64,000 nucleotides of DNA from Adiantum capillus-veneris. Lineage: Eukaryota; Streptophyta; Polypodiopsida; Polypodiales; Pteridaceae. The stretch is taken from the NCBI GenBank assembly GCA_014529385.2, contig CM043971.1, forward strand, positions 81,511,340 to 81,575,339, written 5' to 3'. The notes under the pieces are model-generated. The model had not been told where the DNA came from and did no database searches. It worked only from the letters and a program-made list of their open reading frames with translations. Below are positions 53,796 to 64,000 of the stretch, piece by piece. A program made the translations under genes and the position numbers. Numbering within the stretch: the first letter of the stretch is position 1; the number at the start of each line of letters is the position of its first letter.

Positions 53796-54215
53796 TGGAA
53801 TGAGCTGGGTGTGTTCAGGCAACTATTCTAGGTTGGTACTAGAGTTAGAGATGTCAGACTCAAAAGGATCAGATTAGACTTCAAACTATTGGAAAACAGA
53901 ACTGAAATTGGAAATGACGAAAGACACAGAAACTGCAACTGAAACTGGAAACGTATTCAGAGAAATGTTCAGAGTACAATTGGTAATAACACTAAAAGGT
54001 ATGCAAGTAAGCGGCTTTGGAGTTAGAGAGAGAGAGTGCGCAAGTACAAGATGATTACTAAAGTCACAAAAAGTCCCCGAAAATGAATAGTGGGTCCTAT
54101 TTATAGGCTCGAGTCTGACTGATTGTGCATAGTTACTGTGGTAACTCATTGGTTACTGCTTCTGGAAACTTCTGATATCCGCTAGCCCTACTAGTGGTGG
54201 TTCTCGCCTACTACA
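53796..54215 (-). repeat. G1 5' LTR
   Basis: 420 bp, aligned with 24783-25209 over its whole length; followed by TTAAT, near-identical to the left-flank TTAGT. Confidence 0.92.
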
Positions 54216-54407
54216 TTAATCTCTTTCGATCTCGACAGTGGACAGTGGTGGAAAGTACTATTGTTGCATGTGTACATGCGCGCAGAGGCTGTGAAGAAAT
54301 GCACAGGAAGAAGGAGTTAAAAAAAGAGAAAGAACCCCGCCACAGTGCCACTTTCTGCACTGGTGGATGTGTGCATCCGGCCTCATACATCTGCAATTGA
54401 CTGTCGA

Positions 54408-55798
<1,391 letters not shown>

Positions 55799-57286
55799 AC
55801 TGAACTTACAAATGGTTGCATGCTTGTCTATATATTGATAGAGAACTGGATGTGAATTTGAAATGATCGATTGGCTTCTTGCCGATCCTTTGTATAGGAT
55901 ACTCAGAGCTACTCTATGCTGGCCTTAGAGGTTGTCAACTGACCATTTGTCTAACTACAAGAATAACAGATTTCTGATGCTCTTCTAAGTGATAGGTATG
56001 AGGTATTGCATGCTTTCTAAAGTACTTACCTAAAGTTGACTGGTTAGTCTCTCTCTATAAAGGCTATATCTCCAAATCTGTAAGGTATTGGTCGGGGTTG
56101 TAGCATGTCTCTTGGTATCCAATTTAAGGTTTGGATTTGGAGAGGATAAGGTCTCCGACTTTGGATCTAGTTTTCTCTATATTTGAGTTTATGGTCGGAT
56201 TGACTTACCCTAACCCTTGGCGTGTATGGAAACGACATCTCTTTGTGCTTTGATCATGTTACCTGGCTTTTTTCGCACTACTTTTTGACTGTTGTTTTTC
56301 TAGACCGACTGGGTTGCTGTACAGTCACTACTAACAGGCTGTTTGGGATGAGTATGCTTAGACTCTTGGCACTATATGTTGGTGGCATATTGGATAGAGT
56401 GAGGGTATTTGCTTGCGGATTTATTTGTTGCCGAGCAAGAGACAGTTGACTGTTTTTTGCAGTATTATCTGACTGTTGTTTGTAAACCGACTAGATTGCT
56501 TGCTTATATATGATGACTGAACTTACAAATGGTTGCATGCTTGTCTATATATTGATAGAGAACCGGATGTACAGAACTAGGCTGGGAAAATTTAGTGGCT
56601 CTTTTATGGTGTGACTTTGAATTGATCGACTGGCTTCTTGCTGATCCTTTGTATGGGACACTCGGAGCTACTCTATGCTGGCCTTAGAAGTTGTTGACTG
56701 ACCATTTGTCTAACTACAAGAAGAATAGATTTCAGATGCTCTTTTGAGTGATAGGTATGAGGTAATGCATGCTTTCTAAAGTACTTACCTAAAGCTGACT
56801 GGTTAGTATTTCTCTATAAAGGCTATATTAAAAAATCTGGATGGTATTGTTCGGGGGTGTAGCATGCTTCTGTGTATCCAATTTATGGTTTGGATTTGGA
56901 GAGGATAGGGTCTCCGGCTATGGATCTGGTCTTCTCTATATTTGAGTTTATGGTCGGATTGACTTATGGTCGGATTGACTTACCCTAACCCTTGGCGTGT
57001 ATGGGAATGGATATCTCTCTGTGCTTTGATCATGCTACCTGGGTTTTTCACACTACTTTGTGACTGTTGTTTTTCTAGACCATCTGGGTTGCTGTACAGT
57101 CACTACTAACAGGCTGTTTGGGATGAGTATGCTTAGACTCTTGGCACTATATGTTGGTGGCATATTGGATAGAGTGAGGGTATATGCTTGCGGACATTTT
57201 TGCTGCCGAGCAAGAGACAGTTGACTGTTTTTTGCACTATTATTTGACTGTTGTTTTTAGACCGACTGGATTGCTTGCTTATATAT
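55799..57286 (+). repeat. 717-bp tandem direct duplication
   Basis: Copy 1 55799-56515 and copy 2 56516-57286 both begin ACTGAACTTACAAATGGTTG, and share AGTACTTACCTAAAG, GTTTGGATTTGGAGAGGAT and GGCATATTGGATAGAGTGAG. Copy 2 has an extra approximately 55-bp piece near 56571 and an internal 17-18-bp duplication (TATGGTCGGATTGACT) near 56950-56985. No ORF spans either copy. Confidence 0.9.
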
Positions 57287-59387
57287 TTGCTGCCGAGCAA
57301 GGGACAGTTGAGATGATTACACTTATGGTAATTTGAATTTCGGGTAATCATTATAGTGTAATGGAACCTGCAGGCAATCCATATATGCTTTAAAGGTGGT
57401 ACTGACCATGTATCCATGGCATGGTGGGTTTAGTTCGGGGGTATTACTGGGAATGATGAAATAAAGGAAGGATCGGATCCTTGCCATGGTTTGATATAGG
57501 ATAGCTTATGCTATCGTATGTTGTCTTAGCCAATTTGCAGTTTGGGTTGCCTTTCTTTCTATGGATATTTGGCAGACACTTTTTCGGGTGCGGACTGTTG
57601 CATAGCTCACTTTATCTGTCAAGGAGTAAAGTATGAAACAGAGAGCAGTTTTGGGCTGCTGGACTGCTCTTCCCTCTCAGTTTGAGGGGTCTGACATACC
57701 CTAAGTCTTAGCATTATCTGATAATGCTGAGTGGTGGGACTGAGTTTTCGTGTATGACTATGTGAGGTTCCTTGCCGATGATGGAAAGGTAAGCTTTCTA
57801 TTGCTGGTCTTGACTGGTTTTTTTTGCCGACTGTTTTTTCTGACTCTTGGCAGTATTTGGTAAATGGTATATTGGTAAGTGGACTGGCTAATTTGATTGA
57901 TTTGCTGATGGATAGAAATGCTGCCTAGACAGCATGACAAGTAAAAGTTCTACTTTTGGCTGACTTGGGTCTCGGATCTTGTATGACTGTATAAAGTTCC
58001 GTGAAGATCCTTGCCATGGATTGAGGTATGTAAAGGCAAGATACCCCTTGCTGTTCTTGACTGTTTTTTTGCCGATAATTTTTTGCCAACTCCTGGAAGT
58101 ATATGGTAGGGGTATATGGGAAAGGGTTACTGGACTTTTTCGACTGGATTACTGGTGAATTAAAATGCTGCCTAGACCGATTGGCTGCTTGTAAAAGGTT
58201 CTTATCATTACTGTGAATTTCATTTGAAATGGGGCTGTGGCTCAAAAGATTGTTAAAATTTATTTAAAATTAGGTTCTCTGAAATCTTTATGATGGTAAA
58301 AGTACTGGAAGAAAAAGACAGCCCTTGTCATTGACAATTTAAATCTGATTGATAACACTAAAATCTGACTACATATTAACATAAGAAACAATTGGAATAG
58401 CATGAACATTGTTCTGGGCTATAAAAACTTCACTTAAAAGAATGGAAGGAAAGAATTCAACTTGAACCAGAACTGAAAAATTGTTTTCAAATTCTAAACC
58501 TTAGCAGCATGATTTTTTTCTCTTTTGGTACCTTGGTGACATGGATGACAACTAGGTCACCCCAGCTACATGCAATGCTGTTTGGAAGCTAGCAAATGGT
58601 TTGTTTTCTTACTGTGGATGCAGGTAAGGGTGTCCTTTCCTTGGCTGCTATTTGAGAGGATGAAATGTTGTATACTTTCTACTGTAACATTTATCAGGAC
58701 CTTCTTTCCCTAATATGGCCTGACATTGGCATGTATTTTTTAGATATTCAGTCGAAAGGAATACATGATTATGGACTTTGACTGTAGACATTGGTTTTTG
58801 TAGTTCATCTCATGTGTTATGTATATTGTAAATAGATTAAACTCTCTCTCGTTAAGCACATGGGTGCCTTGGGTCTTAGATCCATGACACCAGAACCAAG
58901 TCTTCAGTACGTTTTCCTTAGGAAATACGGTTGGAAACTGGATTTTCTATGGAAGGGGGTATCCCACACAACCTTTATGACTTATGTCTTGGTTGGTTTT
59001 AGGATGGAATACTTACCAGCTTCTTTTTTTAGATCTTACTAATATGGATGTTTTTGCACTTTAGATTGTCCCTGTCTCGGCTGCTCTTGACCTTTAAGAC
59101 CATATTAGGTATTTTGGTAAAAATCTCACATTATGGGAATCTCCAAATCGACTAAATTCATGTAATTTGGGAATTTTCCACTTAAAGTGGGAAAAATTGA
59201 GGTGTGTGGTTAGTAAATAAAGTGAAAATCTCATAGGATTGTGGTGTTGATAAACACCAAAAGTCAAGAGGATGTACAACACATGGATTTGAATAATAAC
59301 TATAAATTACATAAAACAAAGGAAGATACAAAAAAGATTTTGTTTACAAACTGACTAGTATAGTCACAATAGAAGCTCCACATAATT
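57287..59387. other. Unassigned stretch with short degenerate tandem repeats
   Basis: About 57750-58000 and 58000-58200 share GACTG-TTTTTTTTGCCGA, GCCTAGAC and TATATGGTA-type blocks in the same order, an imperfect approximately 240-bp tandem pair. The rest is AT-rich with small frames and no recognised motif; it could be a downstream untranslated or element-internal region for the minus-strand gene at 59388. Confidence 0.45.
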
Positions 59388-61871
59388 CTACTCCACATTT
59401 GATACCATATCTGAACTTTGATCCAAGTGTGGTTGATGTGCACGAGTGAGGCCTTCTTTGGCTTTTAGAGCATGCCTTTCTGGAATCTTTATTCTAGAAA
59501 ATGGTCCTTCTTTGTTGGGTCTCCAGGACCAAACAATTGCATCTACAGTTTCCCACACTTGTGGGTCCTTATAGTTGATAGCCCAATAACCCTTCCAACA
59601 ATTGCTGTAAGCTTGAGTATCTGTCATCCCACTTTTTCTCGCGCAAGGTGCCCAATATTGAATCAAGAGTTTTCTGTAGTTTGGTGATGTAGGCTCATTA
59701 TCAATGTCAGATAAAGCCATTGCAAGCCACACTGGATAGATTTCCGTGTCACTCGGAACAAGCATAAGAAAGTCACCTTGGTGCACATCAGACATAGGGT
59801 CAAACTCTTCCCTTGGCCTATCTCGTTGAGGCCCACAAAAATGATCGTTCAACTCTTCAAGGCCTAGGAATCTGTCTGCTCCTTGTTGCAAATTCATTGT
59901 AGTGCTTTGTAGGTGAGAATATTCTTGAGTTTTTGGCCAAAACATTTCATACAAGACTCCCTCTGATATGATTGCTTTTCCAATCTCTTCAATTACCTTA
60001 CTCCAATAATCTATCACGGGTCTATAATATCGCGGAATACTTGAACCATTCCCTAAATTTTTCCAAAATTTTATACAGTTCTTTAGCCCCAAAATGACTT
60101 CTTCGTGGGCCTTGACATACTCCGCCATTTGTACTAGAGGTGGATCTCCATGTGGTAACATTGGCTTGCCTTCTGTGTCTGTTTTCCAAAGGCGAATACT
60201 TCCACTCCAACTTGATACACCTACATGTGCCTTATATTGCATCATTGGTGTCTCATCCTGCATAAAGAACCTGAATTGAAGCGGTTTGGAATGTCCAACA
60301 ATTATGTCTTGTCCATCACAAAGATAGCCATCACAATATTGCTTGAAATCGGGGATCTTTGTGAGAAAAAATGGAGCTGGAAATGAAGATGAGCTGTTTC
60401 GTAATGTATCCATCAAATGTGGCAAAGTATAGGTTTGTGTAACTCTCAGCTTCTCTGAAAACCTACTAAACATGGAGTCTATGTCCTCATGTGTATGCCT
60501 AACCATTAAAAATCCTAGCTGGATGGTTTTGAAAACACCCCTTGCAACAAGCATTGACAAATAGGCAAATAAGTATCGATTTTTGTTTTCCCCTGCACAA
60601 TTATCCAATTGTAGCAATAAGTTCTCTGGCAATCTGCGAAATGTTGACCCCAATTCCTCTTCTGCAATTTCTGACGACTGCACAATGGGCTCTTTTCCAT
60701 CACTCAAGTTATGGTAGTCCAAAGCATCCCTTGAGTTCAAAGCATGTAGTAATGAAATATTGCTCCTTGGAAGTCCATTTGTTACTAGATCACCAAGAGG
60801 ATGCTTATCTATCCTCTCTAGGTTATGTAAACAATTAGCAATTGAGCCAATTGTAAGATTTGGATCAGCTGGCCACAAACCATTCAAGACAAAGTGTCCG
60901 TAATGACCTTCTCCATGTCCATGAGTGATCATGCCAATCAATGCCACCTGCAGATTATATCCTGAATCCACACCCTTGGGAACAATGCGTAATCCAGGAA
61001 TGGCAGTCTTCTTTTGATCCATCTTATCATGGATTATGCATACATATTTTTGTGGTTGAGTTTCTGAATACGTGCGCCATGCATAATATAGGCTTCTGCA
61101 ACTCTTTTGTTGTGCCATGTGAACTTCTCTCTCCCTCAAGAGAAGAGCTCTCTCTTCAAGAGAAGGTTTAGCTTCTAACCTTGCCTTGATTGAGCTACAA
61201 ATATTGCACTTAGAGAACTCACTCGTCTTTGTTAAAGTGACATGTGGGTACTCTTTGTTCCAAATTCTACCAAAAGAAGATTGGGATAGCTTCTTCTCAT
61301 AGCCCATTTGGTCAAGTGTCGTGTTGATTTCACATAAAATATCCACTTGTTTGTATGTTGATGGAATCACCAATTGAGTCTCTCTTGAGCCATCTAGCAG
61401 TGTTCTACTTCTATGTGGCATCTTCTCAGAGTTGTTTTCCACAAACTCATTTAGTAGTGCTCTTGCTAAACTAGTATGTTGAAGTCCCCTTCTCAATGTA
61501 CATGTGTTCCCATGTACATATTGGCGCACACCATTTTCAAAGTTCTCCTTGTATCGATAAAATGATGTCTTTGGTATTCCATGTAGCTCATACCATGCTC
61601 TACAATAAACAATAGAGCCATTTAGCCTGAATTGGTATCGTGACTTCTCATCTTTCTGATAACATATAGAAAGAACATCATAAACATAATTAGTGCGTGA
61701 TTTTTGAGACTCTCCCCAAAACTGTTGTCGTAACCTTGTCACCATATCACGATCTGCAAACTGGCAACATTTTTGTGCACAACAATCAATGCATGATACC
61801 CTTTGAATTGATTTGTTTGAAAGGTAAAAAGTCGAAGCTGGTGCTGCTTTTGATTTTTGAGTCCTGTTCAT
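59388..61871 (-). CDS. DUF7869-like 827-aa protein, possible DDE-type transposase
   Basis: Intact 827-codon frame. N-terminus: Cys-rich CIDCCAQKCC (27-36). Residues about 90-110 (CRAWYELHGIPKTSFYRYKE) look like a helix-turn-helix. CNIC (222-225) follows SEFSK. The core has IIHDKMDQKKTA (279-290), GYNLQVALIGMITHGHG, LLLQLDNCAGENKNRYLFAYL (418 on) and FLMVRHTHEDIDSMFSRFSEKL (454-475). These recall the family catalogued as DUF7869, in which Asp(282/285), Asp423 and Glu462/Asp463 could form an RNase H-fold metal site. The C-terminal 300 aa have no recognised motif. Product function unproven; a transposase or a domesticated derivative is my inference. It is continuous in frame with 61881-62615. 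Confidence 0.72.
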   Translation of the reverse strand: MNRTQKSKAAPASTFYLSNKSIQRVSCIDCCAQKCCQFADRDMVTRLRQQFWGESQKSRTNYVYDVLSICYQKDEKSRYQFRLNGSIVYCRAWYELHGIPKTSFYRYKENFENGVRQYVHGNTCTLRRGLQHTSLARALLNEFVENNSEKMPHRSRTLLDGSRETQLVIPSTYKQVDILCEINTTLDQMGYEKKLSQSSFGRIWNKEYPHVTLTKTSEFSKCNICSSIKARLEAKPSLEERALLLREREVHMAQQKSCRSLYYAWRTYSETQPQKYVCIIHDKMDQKKTAIPGLRIVPKGVDSGYNLQVALIGMITHGHGEGHYGHFVLNGLWPADPNLTIGSIANCLHNLERIDKHPLGDLVTNGLPRSNISLLHALNSRDALDYHNLSDGKEPIVQSSEIAEEELGSTFRRLPENLLLQLDNCAGENKNRYLFAYLSMLVARGVFKTIQLGFLMVRHTHEDIDSMFSRFSEKLRVTQTYTLPHLMDTLRNSSSSFPAPFFLTKIPDFKQYCDGYLCDGQDIIVGHSKPLQFRFFMQDETPMMQYKAHVGVSSWSGSIRLWKTDTEGKPMLPHGDPPLVQMAEYVKAHEEVILGLKNCIKFWKNLGNGSSIPRYYRPVIDYWSKVIEEIGKAIISEGVLYEMFWPKTQEYSHLQSTTMNLQQGADRFLGLEELNDHFCGPQRDRPREEFDPMSDVHQGDFLMLVPSDTEIYPVWLAMALSDIDNEPTSPNYRKLLIQYWAPCARKSGMTDTQAYSNCWKGYWAINYKDPQVWETVDAIVWSWRPNKEGPFSRIKIPERHALKAKEGLTRAHQPHLDQSSDMVSNVE

Positions 61872-61880
61872 GAAAGTGTA

Positions 61881-62615
61881 TCATCTCTTCCTTGACAACT
61901 GGACAACATTACTCCCATCAAGTTTTTTTCCAACATTGTCATCGTTGGATACATCCTCATATGTAGCATGCATGCCATCAACAGGAACAAATCGTTGTAA
62001 TGGGCTCCCATTCAACATTGTTGTCTGCTTGATGGGCCACTTTAGCAAAGTGATGCTACCCACTTTAACCACATCATCAATGCTTGCATTTTCTCTTTCA
62101 ATACCCACACCCACACAATCAGGACCAAGTTCCTGAAAGTTGACATAATCATGTGGAAATACATATAAGATGGTCCCTTCATTCATGGTTTGCATCATTG
62201 TGTCATCTTTTAAAAGGACCCTCTGATTTCTCCAAGACTCTCGAATCATTGCTTCAAATTCTGGGCTTGTCATAGGTATTGCATCTGTAACTAGAGGATC
62301 AGAATGATCATGTTCTTCATCACCATTGTAGCTTTCCTGTGGATCAATTAAGTTCCCATTTAATACAAAAGATTGCAAAAGAAGCTTTGACCATCGAACG
62401 GCACTCCATAATGAGCCTTGGAGAGATGAAGTATCCATTGTAGGAAAAGGTAGGACCACATCCTTCAAGCATTCCTCCACTAGTATGGAGACATTTCCTT
62501 GCCCTATCTTTGTACCACCACAAGTGGAATCTGGATCTGTTCTACACACACAGCCAATACCAACAATTTCATTGTCAAGTATCATATGTACTTTCTCCCC
62601 AGATTCAAAGTCCAT
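61881..62615 (-). CDS. 244-aa frame upstream of the DUF7869-like gene, DUF8039-like
   Basis: Starts MDFESGEKVHMILDNEIVGI; contains CVCRTDPDSTCGGTKIGQGN and VVLPFPTMDTSSLQGSLWSA then VRWSKLLLQSF. The order (x-G-x-V, dP...G, V..., LPFPT, leading A..., W) resembles the domain often called DUF8039 that accompanies plant DNA-transposon proteins. The second half has acidic NGDEEHDHSD, YVFPHDYVNFQELGPDC and ITLLKWPIKQTTML. The ATG is preceded by TTCACTTACAG, a good splice acceptor, so it may be an internal exon rather than the start. Single TGA (61881-61883) separates it from the next frame. Confidence 0.6.
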   Translation of the reverse strand: MDFESGEKVHMILDNEIVGIGCVCRTDPDSTCGGTKIGQGNVSILVEECLKDVVLPFPTMDTSSLQGSLWSAVRWSKLLLQSFVLNGNLIDPQESYNGDEEHDHSDPLVTDAIPMTSPEFEAMIRESWRNQRVLLKDDTMMQTMNEGTILYVFPHDYVNFQELGPDCVGVGIERENASIDDVVKVGSITLLKWPIKQTTMLNGSPLQRFVPVDGMHATYEDVSNDDNVGKKLDGSNVVQLSRKR

Positions 62616-62706
62616 CCTGTAAGTGAAAAAGATTACATTGTTAAATCCATAGTTATAGAAAAATACTCTTCAAACAAAAAATCATGCTACAACATGGAAA
62701 AGGTTT
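62616..62706. other. Possible splice acceptor region upstream of the 244-aa frame
   Basis: On the minus strand AATCTTTTTCACTTACAG immediately precedes GATGGAC; a polypyrimidine tract and AG fit an intron end. The preceding exon was not located. Confidence 0.35.
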
Positions 62707-64000
62707 GCATAGGTTGGACAAGTGGTGAACCTTGAGACCAAATCCTCCTTGCTATATTAATGGAAGCAAGGTTGGAAATTATGGTGGATCTTGAAACCAA
62801 AGCATCCTTGCTATATTAGAGCATAGGTTGGACAAGTGGTGGACCTAGTTGTAATACCCACTGCCACCTATCAACTACTATAGGACTATGTTTCCAATGT
62901 CCAAGTATCCCTTGAGTCTTTCAAGGTTGAACACGTGGTGGACCTTGAAACGAAAATCCCCTTTCTATATCAGACCATAGCTTGGACAAGTGGTGGACCT
63001 AGTTATAATGCCCAATATCCAAGGTGAAACACCTTAGGACCTTGCTACCTTGCTTGCCAATGTTTACGTAGCCCCTCATTTCTTTAATGGAAGCAAGGTT
63101 GGACAAGTGGTGGACCTTGAAACTAAAGCCTCTTTGCTATATGAGAGCATAGGTTGGACCTAGTTGTAATACCCACTGCCACCTATCAACTACTATAGGA
63201 CTATGCTTTCCAATGTCCAAGTATCCCTTGAGTCTTGCAAGGTTGAACACGTGGTGGACCTTGAAACGAAAATCCCTTTTCTATATCAGACCATAGCTTG
63301 GACAAGTGGTGGACCTAGTTATAATGCCCAATATCCAAGGTGAAATACCTTAGGACCTTTCTACCTTGCTTGCCAATGTTTACGTAGCCCCTCATTTCTT
63401 TAATGGAAGCAAGGTTGGACAAGTGGTGGACCTTGAAACCAAAGCCTCTTTGCTATATGAGAGCATAGGTTGGACCTAGTTGTTATACCCACTGCCACCT
63501 ATCAACTACTATAGGACTATGCTTTCCAATGTTCAAGTATCCCTTGAGTCTTGCAAGGTTGAACACGTGGTGGACCTTGAAACGAAAATCCCCTTTCTAT
63601 ATCAGACCATAGCTTGGACAAGTGGTGGACCTAGTCATAATGCCCAATATCCAAGGTGAAATACCTTAGGACCTTTCTACCTTGCTTGCCAATGTTTACG
63701 TAGCCCCTCATTTCTTTAATGGAAGCAAGGTTGGACAAGTGGTGGACCTTGAAACCAAAGCCTCTTTGCTATATGAGAGCATAGGTTGGACCTAGTTGTT
63801 ATACCCACTGCCACCTATCAACTACTATAGGACTATGCTTTCCAATGTCCAAGTATCCCTTGAGTCTTGCAAGGTTGAATACGTGGTGGATTATTGAAAC
63901 CAAAATCCCCTTTCTATATCAGAGCATATCTTGGACAATTGGTGGACCTAGTTATAATGCCCCTCCTTTATTTAATGGAAGAAAGGTTGGAAAAGTGGTG
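62707..64000. repeat. Tandem array of about 316-bp units
   Basis: Anchored on AAGCAAGGTTGGACAAGTGG, units start at about 62764, 63091, 63407 and 63723 (spacings 327, 316, 316), with a partial unit before the first. The array runs off the right edge. Within each unit GGACAAGTGGTGGACCTAG and CACGTGGTGGACCTTGAAAC recur, pointing to an internal dimer origin; each unit has a CACGTG palindrome. No ORF of significance. Confidence 0.93.

Larger units (their letters stand above)
24783..54215 (-). mobile_element. G1: Ty3/gypsy element split by nested insertions
   Basis: Minus orientation: 5' LTR 53796-54215, gag, protease, RT, RNase H (to 50020), then G2 and its passengers, then integrase (30191-29450), an accessory region (about 29240-25635), PPT 25210-25227 and 3' LTR 24783-25209. 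Flanks give TTAGT (24778-24782) and TTAAT (54216-54220), a TSD with one mismatch. Without the insertions the element is about 9.6 kb. Many stops; inactive. The RT-RNase H-integrase order is gypsy. Confidence 0.9.

Noticed and set aside
59472-61171. Plus-strand ORFs across the 827-aa gene
   Set aside because: Antisense shadows of the DUF7869-like frame.

Overview
The window is nuclear DNA from a land plant with a large, transposon-rich genome. Evidence: plant-type Ty1/copia and Ty3/gypsy elements, LTRs of the TG...CA type, tRNA-iMet-type primer-binding sites, an intron-bearing captured gene fragment, and very long GA/CT microsatellites. A fern or another seed-free plant is my best guess, mainly because the right-hand gene resembles DUF7869-type proteins, but the sequence alone does not settle the species. 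I see no rRNA, tRNA, CRISPR or prokaryotic-type operon. No ordinary host housekeeping gene can be supported.

Layout. 1-6198: a decayed minus-strand copia element (copia-1). Its pol reads minus, but its gag N-terminal half, PBS and leader lie inverted and permuted. A foreign LTR (LTR A) sits inside its 3' LTR at the left edge. 7023-12845: a complete minus-strand LTR element (family F1) with 1.15-kb LTRs, a 5-bp TSD (TCTCA), PBS and PPT. It has gag and protease but no reverse transcriptase or integrase; an unknown reading frame occupies their place. LTR A belongs to the same family. 13060-16330: fragments of gypsy pol on both strands. 16931-19058: short repeats and unassigned DNA. 19059-23933: an element with long terminal inverted arms (about 0.9-1 kb) enclosing a broken, intron-containing P-loop NTPase fragment.

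24783-54215: a nest. The outermost, oldest element is a minus-strand gypsy (G1; TSD TTAGT/TTAAT) with an unusual accessory region of about 4 kb between integrase and 3' LTR. A plus-strand gypsy (G2, about 30192-50019) sits in the G1 integrase. Copia-2 (31024-36200, minus; LTRs differing at one base; TSD GCGAT) sits in the G2 5' LTR. Copia-3 (45888-49531, plus; TSD CATGT) sits exactly at the G2 PPT/3' LTR boundary. Copia-2 is the youngest and best preserved: one frameshift and one stop separate it from an open gag-pol.

54216-59387: a Z-DNA-prone compound microsatellite, then apparently noncoding DNA with a 717-bp tandem duplication and smaller repeats. 59388-62615 (minus): the most gene-like locus outside retroelements, two reading frames in one frame separated by a single TGA. 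The downstream 827-aa protein has DUF7869-like features (possible RNase H-fold, DDE-like acidic residues). The upstream 244-aa frame resembles a domain found with plant DNA-transposon proteins (DUF8039-like). 62707-64000: a tandem array of about 316-bp units running off the window. The window therefore reads mostly as layered transposition, with one candidate transposase-like module at the right end.
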